Below, piece after piece: positions 1 to 8,900 of a stretch of DNA of 64,000 nucleotides; position 1 is the first letter of the stretch, and each line of letters opens with the position of its first letter. The stretch comes from DASXUX01 sp036504595 (GTDB lineage Bacteria; Planctomycetota; SZUA-567; H5-PLA8). The stretch is taken from positions 124,001 to 188,000 of the forward strand of contig DASXUX010000095.1 in the NCBI GenBank assembly GCA_036504595.1, in the 5' to 3' direction. The notes beneath the pieces were generated by a model that worked only from the letters and a program-made list of their open reading frames with translations, ran no database searches and was not told the DNA's origin. The translations under genes and the position numbers were made by a program.

Positions 1-345
1 CTTGGGCAGTTTCAGATCTTCGACCGTGACGATCTGCGTGGGGATAAGACGGAAAACGCCGCCCATTCCCATGCGGTTGCGGAAGATGTTGCAGCGAAAT
101 CGCCCACAGCCTGTCAATTCGTAAGCGAAGTCGGTGTCGTTGATCCTCTGGAATTCTTCCTTGTTGCGCGCCGGCATGATTTCGCTGAGGACCATTTCAG
201 CATCGGCTTCGGAGACCGCTCCAAACTCATCCAATGGCGCGATGTCCCCGGATATCTTTAGACAAGGTTTGGAGCCGACTGAGATCATCAGGTCCGCCGC
301 TTTCTTTTCGATCATCTTCTGGAAGAGCAAATCAATTTGGGCCAT
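1..345 (-). CDS. pilT: Type IV pilus retraction ATPase PilT, N-terminal part (cut by window edge)
   Basis: The frame starts at ATG (345-343) and runs off the window at base 1, leaving 115 residues. The visible part is the N-terminal PAS-like domain of the PilT/PilB family: it opens MAQIDLLFQKMIEKKAADLM and later reads YELTGCGRFRCNIFRNR and GGVFRLIPTQI, the usual PilT spacing just before the ATPase core. Walker A/B lie outside the window. By family, PilT is a cytoplasmic hexameric ATPase that depolymerises the pilus. A pilM/pilN-type operon sits about 25 kb away (25023-30047), so pilus parts are split between loci. The 219 bp upstream hold an 8-bp tandem repeat. PilT is preferred over PilB because the N-terminus begins directly with this domain. 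Confidence 0.85.
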   Translation of the reverse strand, partial: MAQIDLLFQKMIEKKAADLMISVGSKPCLKISGDIAPLDEFGAVSEADAEMVLSEIMPARNKEEFQRINDTDFAYELTGCGRFRCNIFRNRMGMGGVFRLIPTQIVTVEDLKLPK

Positions 346-462
346 CGTCTATGTTCCCTGGTTCAGGCGCTTAATGACAATGTTGGGATTCTGTGTGGCA
401 TTCCGGCTGGGTCAAGGAGTTTTGGGTGGGACTTGGGGACTTGGTGAATGGTACTTAGGGAG

Positions 463-530
463 TGGTGGTCTGGTGGTCTGGTGGTCTGGTGGTCTGGTGG
501 TCTGGTGGTCTGGTGGTCTGGTGGTCTGGT
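463..530. repeat. 8-bp tandem repeat (TGGTGGTC, 8.5 copies)
   Basis: Perfect tandem copies of TGGTGGTC lie in the spacer between the Trm112-like gene and pilT, both read on the minus strand. The flanks (422-462) carry degenerate relatives such as ACTTGGGGACTTGGTGAATGG. It belongs to the GT-rich text-like family also seen at 1851, 4506, 20691 and 36560. A perfect short tandem array just upstream of a gene could vary in copy number. Confidence 0.95.
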
Positions 531-564
531 GAAGCGTGACGGCTACGGCAGGTGGAACTTAAGG

Positions 565-774
565 CTAAGTGTGCACTTCCGCTTCTGAGATCAGCATGTT
601 GGGAAGCGAGTTGTGAATTTGGTAGACGCGGGCGCACGAGGCGCATTTCAAGGCTGTGGGGTTTTGCGGTTCGCCGACAAGGTTGAGAGTGCCTTTGGCA
701 GGATCGCCAGATTTCTTGCCCTGCGCGACACACCAGGGGCAGGCGATGATCCTGAGGAGTTCGGCGTCAAACAT
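565..774 (-). CDS. Trm112-like zinc-ribbon protein (UPF0434/YcaR type)
   Basis: A 69-residue protein with two CxxC knuckles, C12-P-W-C15 and C44-A-S-C47, in the order typical of Trm112/YcaR zinc ribbons; the opening MFDAELLRIIACPWC is characteristic. Family members are small zinc proteins, and eukaryotic Trm112 activates several methyltransferases; the bacterial role is poorly defined. The start ATG (774-772) overlaps the end of the UPF0104 membrane gene by 8 bp, so the two are probably translationally coupled. Length is normal for the family. Confidence 0.8.
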   Translation of the reverse strand: MFDAELLRIIACPWCVAQGKKSGDPAKGTLNLVGEPQNPTALKCASCARVYQIHNSLPNMLISEAEVHT

Positions 775-1849
775 CGTATGGGGCCTTTACTGAAGCGCCC
801 GGGCCTCCGGGGGTTAAGCGCGGGGCGCGCGCGCGTGACATCAGCCACGCGATTGCACCGGGGGCTTTGGCAAGAATGGCTGTTGCCTGGACTGCCGTGG
901 CCAGCACCCAACCATTCTCCAGACCGGCAATGTTACGGAAGATCGGTTCAAAGAAGAATTGCCCGACACCTACGCCTTGCGCCGGTGCGAACGAGACGAT
1001 GAAGTTTGCGATGAACCATGCAACCAGGAACGGACCGAAATTGGCGGTCTGTCCCATTCCAAATACTAGAACATAGCCGCTGATCACGCCGCATGTGTGG
1101 ACGACCAGAGACATGACCCACGTTTGTAGCAAAATTACCGGCCGATCCCTGAAACCCTGCAGCGATGCATAAGCGCGTTCAAAATGGGAGCCGAAGGGCA
1201 TGTACTTCAGCACAATGCGTATCGGCGGGGAGGTCCGTACCGTTTCGGACAAGAGGCCCGCCGTGCCCAATAGCAGTAGAAGCGGCACGATAAAGAGCCA
1301 TTTTACATACGGCCGGATTTGCTCGTGCGCATAAAGTTCGTCCACGCGCCAAAGCGTCATGACGACCATCAGCGTGAGCAACCCGAGCAATCCCATCAGG
1401 CGGTCCAGGACGAGGACACTGACGGCTTCGAGCTTGTGCCCTTTGGGCGTTTCGCGCGCAAGATAAATGGCCTTGACGGCGTCTCCGCCGACAGACGTCA
1501 CCATAAAGGTATCGAAAAAACCGCCGAGATAGGTCAGACGCAGCATCGTCCAATAAGGGATCTTGACGCCGAGGGGCGCCAGCAACACGCGCACGCGTTG
1601 CGCGCCGATGAAAAGCTGTATGGAATACGCCAGAATGGCTGTGATGAAGATGGCCGGCGACCGGACGAAGACATTGTTCAGACTCTCTGCCGCGCCGGCC
1701 GTGACACGCGTGGTCAGGACGTAATAGAGCAGTCCGCCAGCAATGAGGAACTTCAGCAGCGGCGGCGCCCAACGCCGCAGAACCGGCCCGATACCCGCTT
1801 CGGACGTGGCGGCAGTGGCAGTTGGGTCGGGAAGTTCACGTTCAATCAT
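767..1849 (-). CDS. Lysylphosphatidylglycerol synthase TM-region/UPF0104-like membrane protein
   Basis: A 360-residue polytopic protein with about eight hydrophobic segments, starting after a short polar N-terminus (first TM near residues 32-48). Motifs such as TYLGGFFDTFMVTSVGGDAVKA and LVLDRLMGLLGLL match the flippase-like LPG_synthase_TM (UPF0104) family, which includes the membrane part of MprF. No aminoacyl-transferase domain is attached, so lipid flipping or lipid transport is a family-based guess and lysyl-PG synthesis is unlikely. It lies 28 bp after the STAS gene and overlaps the Trm112-like gene by 8 bp. Confidence 0.8.
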   Translation of the reverse strand: MIERELPDPTATAATSEAGIGPVLRRWAPPLLKFLIAGGLLYYVLTTRVTAGAAESLNNVFVRSPAIFITAILAYSIQLFIGAQRVRVLLAPLGVKIPYWTMLRLTYLGGFFDTFMVTSVGGDAVKAIYLARETPKGHKLEAVSVLVLDRLMGLLGLLTLMVVMTLWRVDELYAHEQIRPYVKWLFIVPLLLLLGTAGLLSETVRTSPPIRIVLKYMPFGSHFERAYASLQGFRDRPVILLQTWVMSLVVHTCGVISGYVLVFGMGQTANFGPFLVAWFIANFIVSFAPAQGVGVGQFFFEPIFRNIAGLENGWVLATAVQATAILAKAPGAIAWLMSRARAPRLTPGGPGASVKAPYDV

Positions 1850-1850
1850 C

Positions 1851-1876
1851 TTGGGTACTTGGTGAGTGGTACATGG
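1851..1876. repeat. Short text-like GT repeat fragment
   Basis: The 28-bp spacer between the STAS gene and the UPF0104 gene consists largely of TACTTGGTGAGTGGTACATG, the same word set as at 422-462 and 4550-4570, and (reverse complement) 20691-20737. Confidence 0.6.
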
Positions 1877-1877
1877 T

Positions 1878-2258
1878 TTAGTGCTTTACCCGCGGGTCGG
1901 CGGGGCCACGGCGGTGCGTGTCGGGTTCTTGCCCAAAGCTTTGAGTTGCCACGTCCACGCCGTGGTGCATTTCCATTAGCGCTTCCAGGCCGACCATGCG
2001 CAACAGGTTCTTGACCTTCTCGTTTGCGCCGGCCAGTTTCATCACGGCGACGTTCTCATAGCACAGCACATGTATGGTGACCAGCGTTCCAATCTGCAAA
2101 CTGTAAATATTCTCGACTTTGCTCAGATCGATGACGATCTGGTTTTCGCCTTCGATCTTAAGCAATTCTTCGACCGTTCGCGAGGTCTCCCGCGGATCCG
2201 AGAGATCGGCTTCCGTAGGTTGGAGAATGACCACACCCTGATCTTTCCGAAGTTCCAT
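1878..2258 (-). CDS. STAS-domain protein (anti-sigma factor antagonist type)
   Basis: A 126-residue protein; residues about 5-105 form a STAS fold. IVIDLSKVENIYSLQIGTLV aligns with the strand-loop-helix of SpoIIAA/RsbV antagonists, placing S53 at the regulatory serine, though the usual preceding Asp is Tyr52. Family proteins are phosphorylated by a partner anti-sigma kinase and switch its binding to a sigma factor. No kinase or sigma gene is next to it, so the pathway is unknown. The last 15 or so residues (rich in R, P, H) look like an added tail. It follows the M24-like gene after 63 bp that include a palindromic repeat. Confidence 0.8.
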   Translation of the reverse strand: MELRKDQGVVILQPTEADLSDPRETSRTVEELLKIEGENQIVIDLSKVENIYSLQIGTLVTIHVLCYENVAVMKLAGANEKVKNLLRMVGLEALMEMHHGVDVATQSFGQEPDTHRRGPADPRVKH

Positions 2259-2291
2259 GCTACCGCTCCGTCGCCACTCTTACCAGATGCC

Positions 2292-2319
2292 TTACGCAGG
2301 CTAGACAGCCTGCGCCACT
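2292..2319. repeat. Palindromic interspersed repeat, family J, copy 1
   Basis: A 28-bp word with the inverted repeat GCAGGCTAGACAGCCTGC, flanked by TTAC and GCCACT. It sits in the 63-bp gap between the M24-like gene and the STAS gene. A second copy at 10650-10677 differs at one base. Confidence 0.85.
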
Positions 2320-2321
2320 CA

Positions 2322-3449
2322 CTAGCGCACCCAAATGTCGGCGCGCCGCCATGTCTTTCCGCCGCTCTTGACCGAGAGTGCCGGCCAGTCGCGCGTTGGG
2401 GCCGAAAGAAACTCAATGCCATCGCTCGTTGCCAAAATGGTATCTTCGCTCTTGGTGCCGGTGATGGACGGGTTCCAGGCAAAGGCCTGGTTCTGCTCCA
2501 CCACGCGCGCCTCGCCTTCCTTGCCGAGGAAACTGCGGCCCTGATAACCGGTGGGGCCGCCCTGATGGTGCAGTTTCCATTCGTCGGCGAAGCCCTGTTT
2601 GGCGTATTCAGCCAGACCGGCGGCGAAGACGTCGCCAATCGGTCTTCCGGGAATGGTCGCCGTGTTTAGGGCCATATCCACCGCGCAAACGGCGTCGTGC
2701 CTGCGACGGATTTCGGCGGGAAGTTTGCCGAAATGAACCATGCGCGTCAGGTTGATGATCAGTCCGCCGCGTTTTCCGCAAAGGACGGCCATGAGATGCT
2801 TGCGGACCTTCTTCTCCTTTGGGATGGGATGGCGGAACTGGAGGACGCGCTCGTCGGAAGCCACCAGGAGCACATGCGGGCGCACGGCGCGGTCCAGCAA
2901 TCGAGCGGAAACAAGGCTGGCCACCTGGAATTCCGTAAAGCCCGGCTTTACTTTGGCCAGCGCCTCCTCCATGGCAACGGCGCAGTCTTTCCCGATCTTG
3001 CGGTAGCGAGCGATTTCGCTTTCGGTCAGAGCGTAGGTCAGGGGCACGAAATCGTCGGCACCGGCCGTGCCGAGTCCCGAGTCACTGGCCCAAGGCTGCG
3101 AACCGAGACGGCGCTGGACTTCGGATGAGACACTGCCCGCGCCATGCCATGGAAAGGACCAAAACTCCACGTTCGCGATATCGATGCCTTTGAATTCCTC
3201 GGTGCGAAGGCGCTCGATCTCGATGTTGGTGGCCATCACAGTGACGGTTTGCGGCGTGACCAGAAGACTGGCAACGCCCTGGTCGCCGGCCGTCACGACG
3301 TGATTGTCACCACCGGCCGTGGCCCAGGAGAAGAGCGCCTGGGACGAGAGGACGACTCCGCTCAGGTTCTTCTCTGAAAGAACGGCGCGGATACGTGAAA
3401 GCTTAACGTCGAACTCCGCCTGGCGTGAATCGTTCGCCTTCTTTGACAT
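2322..3449 (-). CDS. M24-family (creatinase/aminopeptidase P-like) protein, probably lacking the full metal site
   Basis: A 375-residue protein with the two-part layout of M24 proteins: a creatinase-like N-domain (about 10-130) and a pita-bread C-domain (about 145-360). A strong ribosome site (GGAGGGGGAT) directly precedes the ATG. The C-domain keeps HHQGGPTGYQGR (the His ligand region) and the terminal SED. The two Asp ligands of DxG/DITRT are replaced by RGGLIINLTR, and the glutamate of the ExG motif by Asn in AWNPSITGTKSED. With three of five metal ligands missing, classical Xaa-Pro cleavage is doubtful. It lies 9 bp downstream of accD, so the two are probably co-transcribed. Confidence 0.75.
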   Translation of the reverse strand: MSKKANDSRQAEFDVKLSRIRAVLSEKNLSGVVLSSQALFSWATAGGDNHVVTAGDQGVASLLVTPQTVTVMATNIEIERLRTEEFKGIDIANVEFWSFPWHGAGSVSSEVQRRLGSQPWASDSGLGTAGADDFVPLTYALTESEIARYRKIGKDCAVAMEEALAKVKPGFTEFQVASLVSARLLDRAVRPHVLLVASDERVLQFRHPIPKEKKVRKHLMAVLCGKRGGLIINLTRMVHFGKLPAEIRRRHDAVCAVDMALNTATIPGRPIGDVFAAGLAEYAKQGFADEWKLHHQGGPTGYQGRSFLGKEGEARVVEQNQAFAWNPSITGTKSEDTILATSDGIEFLSAPTRDWPALSVKSGGKTWRRADIWVR

Positions 3450-3458
3450 ATCCCCCTC

Positions 3459-4424
3459 CTATGCGCGCTTTCTTTTCTTGGTCTTCTTTGCTGCGCGAGC
3501 GCGGCGACGCGAGGCTGCCGCAGGCGCGATTTCGGCGAGCACGGGCGGTTCGATGCGCAGCGGTGTCGCCGTCTTGCGCGCGGGGCGATTCGTCGCAAAG
3601 GCCAGCAACTTGGCGAGAGTTTCGCGCAAGTGCTTGCGTTCGAGGACCATGTCGATCTGGCCGTGTTCGAGCAGGAACTCGGATTCCTGAAAGCCCTCGG
3701 GCAATTTCTTCTTGATGGTCTGTTCAATCACGCGGGCGCCGGTAAAGCCGATCATCGCTTTCGGCTCAGCGATAATGACATCGCCTAGAAAGGCGAAACT
3801 CGCCGAGACACCGGCCAGCGTGGGATGAGTCAACACGGTGAAGCAGCACAGGCCGGCCTGATCGTGGCGGTACAAGGCGGCGGAAGTCTTGGCCATCTGC
3901 ATCAGCGAGAGCACGCCTTCGTCCATGCGCGCGCCGCCGGAGCAGCAGATGAGAATCACCGGGCGGCCGGTTTCGGTGCCGCGCTCGATCGTGCGGGTGA
4001 TCTTTTCGCCGACCACGGAGCCCATCGAGCCGCCGATGAACTGGAAGTCCATCACGGCGATCACGACGTCCAAGCCCTGGATTTTGCCGTCGCCGCAGAT
4101 CACGGCATCTTTCAGACCGGTCTTGCGCTGGGCTTCTTTGACGCGTTCGAGGTAGCTCCGTTTGCCTTTGAACTCGAGCGGGTCGAGCGCTTCCAGTCCG
4201 GTGAAGAGTTCGTGGAAGCTGTCGGGGTCGAGTGTGACTTCGAGGCGGCGGCGCGCGTTGATCTGGAAATGATGTCCGCAGGAAGGACAGACGTCGAGAT
4301 TTCTACGCAGAGCCATCACGGCCAGGACCGTCGCGCAGGCGTCGCATTTCTTGAACACGCCCTCGGTTTGTACGCGGCGGCCGTTGGTTTCGCCGTCTTC
4401 ACGCCCTTTAGGTAGGTGTGCCAT
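3459..4424 (-). CDS. accD: Acetyl-CoA carboxylase carboxyltransferase subunit beta
   Basis: A 321-residue AccD. The N-terminal zinc ribbon is present (C27-x2-C30 and C46-x2-C49), followed by the crotonase-like carboxyltransferase core with MDFQFIGGSMGSVVGEKI, ICCSGGARMDEG and THPTLAGVSASFAFLGD. The tail (about 285-321) is extra, rich in Ala, Lys and Arg. It works with AccA to transfer carboxyl from biotinylated AccB to acetyl-CoA, the first step of fatty acid synthesis, in the cytoplasm. A GGAGG site lies about 12 bp upstream of the ATG at 4424. It is the first gene of the minus-strand run that ends with pilT; accA, accB and accC are not in the window. Confidence 0.95.
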   Translation of the reverse strand: MAHLPKGREDGETNGRRVQTEGVFKKCDACATVLAVMALRRNLDVCPSCGHHFQINARRRLEVTLDPDSFHELFTGLEALDPLEFKGKRSYLERVKEAQRKTGLKDAVICGDGKIQGLDVVIAVMDFQFIGGSMGSVVGEKITRTIERGTETGRPVILICCSGGARMDEGVLSLMQMAKTSAALYRHDQAGLCCFTVLTHPTLAGVSASFAFLGDVIIAEPKAMIGFTGARVIEQTIKKKLPEGFQESEFLLEHGQIDMVLERKHLRETLAKLLAFATNRPARKTATPLRIEPPVLAEIAPAAASRRRARAAKKTKKRKRA

Positions 4425-4505
4425 CCAGTTCTCCGACCTCCTCGACTTTCTTTCCTGTAAGAACGCTCACTTGTAGCACGGGCGCGTGAGCAATTCAAAA
4501 TGCAA

Positions 4506-4598
4506 ATGGGATCTGGTCGTTTGGTGGTCTGGTGGTCCGGTGTCTGGTGATACTTGGTGAGTGGTGAGTCGTGAGTGGTGGGGTGGTCGGTGAGAGAA
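4506..4598. repeat. Text-like GT-rich low-complexity tract
   Basis: A degenerate tract made of the words TGGTGGTCTGG, TCTGGTGATACTTGGTGAG and GTGGTGAGTCGTGAGTGGTG, between accD (minus) and the tRNA gene (plus). It shares words with 422-530, 1851-1876, 20691-20737 (reverse complement) and 36560-36605 (reverse complement). It is followed at 4600-4628 by an AT-rich TTTTGGTTTTGAATTTTG word related to 11926-11950. Confidence 0.75.
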
Positions 4599-4619
4599 GA
4601 CAAATTTTGGTTTTGAATT

Positions 4620-4647
4620 TTGAAAAGTGAAGGGTATCGGCTATTGT
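4620..4647 (+). promoter_or_regulatory. Probable sigma70-type promoter of the tRNA-Leu gene
   Basis: TTGAAA (4620-4625), a 16-bp spacer and TATTGT (4642-4647). The predicted start would fall just before the mature tRNA 5' end at 4660, as expected for a tRNA leader. Spacer length and box match are acceptable but not perfect. Confidence 0.45.
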
Positions 4648-4659
4648 GCTGGGTGCCGT

Positions 4660-4746
4660 GCGCGCGTGGCGGAATTGGCAGACGCGCCAGCTTGAGGGGC
4701 TGGTGCCCGCAAGGGCGTGCTGGTTCGACCCCAGTCGCGCGCACCA
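4660..4746 (+). tRNA. tRNA-Leu, anticodon GAG
   Basis: An 87-nt class II tRNA. The acceptor arms GCGCGCG (4660-4666) and CGCGCGC pair fully, followed by discriminator A and an encoded CCA (4744-4746). The anticodon stem CCAGC/GCTGG encloses loop TTGAGGG with anticodon GAG at 4694-4696, reading CUC and CUU. A long variable arm (GCCC-GCAA-GGGC) and a T arm with TTCGACC follow. The long variable arm and anticodon identify leucine. Confidence 0.97.
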
Positions 4747-4783
4747 ACTAAATCTCCCTAATGACATAGGGCGCAACTTGAAG

Positions 4784-4813
4784 GACCGGGGGGCCTCCAC
4801 CCCGGTCTTTTTT
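4784..4813 (+). terminator. Rho-independent terminator after tRNA-Leu
   Basis: Perfect 8-bp stem GACCGGGG/CCCCGGTC (4784-4791 with 4800-4807), an 8-nt loop and a TTTTTT run, 38 bp after the tRNA. Confidence 0.9.
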
Positions 4814-5047
4814 ATTGATCAGGATACTGCAAATGATTCGGCCTCGACGCTCGGGGCGCGGGCGTTGACCGCGCCGAAGCGGCTACGGCCTCGCAGGCGG
4901 GGGGCGGGACCGGAGCAGCGGTGCCTGCTGGGCAGGCAGCATGGCACGCCCCCCGCGTCGAATGTCGTGCCGGACTGGGCGGCGTAGGCGTCGTCTTAGG
5001 CAACGGGCAGGTAGACTTGCCGGAAAGTTTCGTGCGCGTCCCCGTTA
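4814..5047. other. Intergenic stretch without a recognised gene
   Basis: Beyond the tRNA terminator, about 230 bp of GC-rich sequence run to the stop codon of the HEAT membrane gene. I see no convincing reading frame, RNA gene or strong hairpin here. Confidence 0.5.
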
Positions 5048-5905
5048 TTAGGGCTTCTGCGCCGTTGCCGCTGGGACTGAGCCGCCTTTGCTCCTGGTCA
5101 TCGCGGCGAAGTGCCGCCGGTCGGACCAAAAGCTCCAGACGGACAGGGTACCAAACAATAGTGTGAGGACCAAGCCCACCATCCGACCATTATTGACTGC
5201 CAGGGGCAGAGTAGCTTTCACGAACCAAGGCAGGCATACGCCCTTTGAATCGTGGTCGATGGTCTGCGCCTGGGGCCTACTGGTTGGGGTGCTGATGTTT
5301 CGAATTGCCTCATTCAAAAGCGACAGCTTGGACGAGGGCAGAAACACCACCGTATCCGGCATGCCGTCACCAGAAATGACACCCCGTGGTCGCACTTCAT
5401 TTTCTTCATTTTCTTTTTGCGCCTCCCGGAGTTGTTCCAGCTTCGGCAGAGCGGGCTTTGCCGGGGGTCCGATTTCAGTCAGGCACCCGACCGCCTGCCG
5501 GAACACCCAATAATCCTGTTCATCGAGCATCGGCACCAGCGCGGACACAGCATCTGCGGCCCTTGGACCAAACGATTGAAGAGCTATCAGGCTGCGCGCC
5601 CGTTGCTTCGGGTCGTCGCTTCTCAGCGTCTTGCATAGCGCGTGAACGCCAACAGGGCCCAAATTTCGCAACGCTTCAAAATCGTCATCCCATTTTGGAC
5701 TTCCCGGCGTAGAAAAGGAGACTCCGAACTCACCGGGGCTCCTCGGCACCCCCTGACCGCCTTTCCATTTCGCAATGACGCGCGCGCCCCAAAAACCTGG
5801 CGTGGACGACAGGGCGAAAAGAACCAAGCCAGCGATGGTCAGACAAGTGCAAAGTAGTGTCCGGACGGAAAACATAACGCACCTCATTCTCGTAAACCTC
5901 GACAT
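5048..5905 (-). CDS. Membrane-anchored HEAT-repeat protein of unknown function
   Basis: A 285-residue protein with an N-terminal membrane segment (about residues 13-34, VRTLLCTCLTIAGLVLFAL), a periplasmic-looking middle with two or three HEAT-like helical repeats (about 75-155; LRSDDPKQRARSLIALQSFG, LDEQDYWVFRQAVGCLTEIG), and a second hydrophobic segment near 240-262 with a short polar tail. Its ATG (5905-5903) directly abuts the TAA of the FN3/Ig-like protein (5908-5906), so the pair are almost certainly co-transcribed and coupled. Internal Met7 and Met11 are alternative starts. Function is unknown; HEAT repeats usually bind proteins. Confidence 0.7.
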   Translation of the reverse strand: MSRFTRMRCVMFSVRTLLCTCLTIAGLVLFALSSTPGFWGARVIAKWKGGQGVPRSPGEFGVSFSTPGSPKWDDDFEALRNLGPVGVHALCKTLRSDDPKQRARSLIALQSFGPRAADAVSALVPMLDEQDYWVFRQAVGCLTEIGPPAKPALPKLEQLREAQKENEENEVRPRGVISGDGMPDTVVFLPSSKLSLLNEAIRNISTPTSRPQAQTIDHDSKGVCLPWFVKATLPLAVNNGRMVGLVLTLLFGTLSVWSFWSDRRHFAAMTRSKGGSVPAATAQKP

Positions 5906-8900
5906 TTAAGGCGCCGCCGGCGCGTACTTGTTTGGCACGTTTGTCTTTGCGTCGTTCACGTTCACCTCCGTCTCTGAAGCCATCGTTCCGCCCCAGGAGT
6001 TGGTGACCGTCATTATTAGCTTTCTATTGGGCGGCGGGGGTTGGTTTGGCGCGTCTGGGCTGGCCTGTTGGCCTGGTTCCGGCGGGTCTTTGGTCCAGAC
6101 GACATTTCCATTTGCATCTTTCTCTCCTGAGTACACTTGCACCCAATTCTTGCCATCGCATATACCTAAGTCAAAGACTCTGAATTCCATTTCAACCGAG
6201 AAGTTCACGTCCACGAGCAAGCTGCCTGGCCATTTCAGTTTCACGGCGCTATCCAATTGGCGATAAAGATCCGTCAGCAAGGACAGCTTAAAACCGTGTT
6301 TATCCGAGGGGAGACCATCGCCCTGCCATAGATCGTTTTTATAGCTCTCCATGTTAATCTGCGCGTCATGGTTCGTAATATATGTCTTGCCTTTTACGTT
6401 TACCTTAATAGTTACGAACTGAAGATACTTGTGCATAGGATCGGATGGCATTTGATAAACGCATTTGACCCATATTCCGTCGTTTACGCTCGGAGTCTGC
6501 AGGATTCCCGCCGCAGCAGGGGGCATGCCCGGCTTCGGTTTGGGCGGAGGATTGAATCCCGGACTTGGCTGCTGTCCTTGGGTGCCAGTCTGTCCGCCGC
6601 CATTCGGCGCTGGAATGCTTACGCTTTGCGTCGTGCTCGCCGTCAGTGTCGTCCCCGCGCCGAACGACCGCACCCTCGCGAGCGACCGACCACCGACTCC
6701 GTTGGTTGTGTACGTCGCCGTCGCAGTGATCGTGTAATCGCCTACCGGCGTGCCCGTCGGGATGATGTACGTCGGCCCGCTCCCGCTGACCGGCCCGCCG
6801 GTCCACTCGATGCTGCAAAACTCCGTTACGTCAACCGGAGTCTGCCCAACTCCCTGGGTCAGGTACGCCCCTGCAACCCACGGCAGCGGAAGCTCGCCGT
6901 AACTCGGCCAGATGATCACCTCCAGGTCCGGCATGGTGACGACCGTAAACGTGTTAGTTTGCGTTGCGGAGTTCCCTGCTTTGTCGTACACGATGATCGT
7001 GACGCTGTGCTCGCCTGCGGGCTGTGGGTCCGCGTACGTTGCCGCAGTCGTGTCCGACACGCCGATACCGCCGAGGAGAACGCCGTCGATGTAGAGCTCG
7101 GTTAGGTAAGCATCGATTCCGCTGCCCGCATCAGAGAAATACGCATAGATCGTCGGGTAATCGGTGTCGTAAATGGTCGCGCCGTTCTCCGGCGCCAAGA
7201 AGTCAATCGCCGGCGGGGTCGTGTCCACCGCCGTCGTGAACTGCCACTGGATTTCGGCCGTGAGTTCAAAGCTGTCTTCGATGTCAACGGTCACGGTGTG
7301 CACGCCGGGGGCCAGATCGCTGCCCGGCGCCGCGCTGAAATGGCTGGTGCTCCAACTGGCCGGAATCTCCGTGCCGTCCACATAGACGTTGATCACGTAC
7401 CACTCCGGCGTGCCGTAGGTGTCCACGAAGTCTCCCGAGATCGCCGGCCGCAACGTATTGTAGAGCGTCCCGCCGTCAAGCGGACGCAGATTCGAGAAGG
7501 CGAACACGCCAGTGTCCGGCGCGTAGTCGAAGAACCACTCTGTGTCGGCGGGGTAGCCGCTCAGGTCGCTGATACAAACATTCACGGTGTGGTAGCCGAT
7601 GTTCACATACGCGGGCGAATATGTGAAGCCGGTTTGGGTCAACGTCACGTCAACCTTCGCGTAATCGACGAACACGCTCAGTGTTGACCAGTCCAGGGGC
7701 GTCGTCCCCGCCGTGATATCGGCCGAAATCGTCGGCTGCGCCGTGGTGATGGTCGAACCGTCCGCTGGCGAGAGATTGCTGACCGTCGGGAAATCCACGT
7801 CCACCGGGTGAGTGAACGACCAGTCGGCTTCCGCGGGATTCCCCACGTTGTCTTCCACATAAATCGTAACCGTGTTTGTGCCATCGACGAGTTCCGGCCA
7901 TTCCAAGAAGATGAACCCGTCCTCCCGGATGTCCGGCGCTACTGGATCGCCGTTCAGCGTCATTTCCAGTGACGCCCAATTCACGCCGCTTTGCGCATCG
8001 ACGATCTTGGCCTGGATGATCGGCGATGAACTATAGACGATTGCGCTGATCGCTGGATAGAGATTTGAAATCGTGGGCGGCGTGGTGTCGGCCAGGATCG
8101 TGAACTGTGAATAAGTCCGAACGATATTTCCTGCCACGTCCTCTACGAAGATCTCGACCGTGTGCGTTCCCGCGCTCAAGTCCGCGGTTGGAGCGGCCGT
8201 GAAACCGCCATCCGTGACCGTTACCGGAATCTCCGCACCCTCAACATACACTTGATCTGTCCCGTCCACGTAGACGTGCAGCAAGGACCACTCCACCCCG
8301 CTGCCGGTGTCCGAAATATTTGCAGAGACTGTCGGGCGCTTCAGGTAAGTGGTCGAACTGTCCGCCGGGCATACGTCCGAAATCATCGGCGGAATCGTGT
8401 CCTGGATGCTGATGTAAACCGTCGCCTGATCCGTCTGCACGCCGTTGCTGACAGAGTACGTGAAGTCGTCGTTCCAAACAGTCGGCTCCGTGGGCGTATA
8501 GCTGAACGAACCGTCCGCGTTGAACGACAGCGTGCCGTGCGACGGGCCAGTGCCCAGGCTCGCGGTCAACGAGTACGCGTTCGGGTCGTAATCGTTATCG
8601 AGCACGCCCGTCGCGGCCGGAACGGTGAGCGTCGTGCCGGATTCGACGGTGTAGTAATCGTCGGCTGCTTCCGGCGGGGGAATCTGCTGCACATGGATGG
8701 TCACGGTGCCGGTCGCCGTCGAGCAGCCATCGCTGACGGTGTACGTGAAGCTGTCGCTGCCGTACCAGCCGGTATTCGGTGTGTACGTCGCCTGCCAACC
8801 TGAAACGCTCAACGAGCCATAGGCAGGAGTGCTGTAACCCGTAAGCGAAACTGAGCCGGCTTCGGGATCCGTCGCGGTCAAAGTGATGGTGACCGACGAG

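Noticed and set aside
463..530. Possible CRISPR array
   Set aside because: The units are contiguous 8-mers with no spacers and no cas genes nearby.
2292..2319. Terminator for the M24-like gene
   Set aside because: The hairpin has no T-run on the minus strand and an almost identical copy at 10650 precedes a gene, so an interspersed repeat is the better reading.
4646..4987. A plus-strand frame covering the tRNA-Leu gene
   Set aside because: It is the tRNA and its terminator read as protein.
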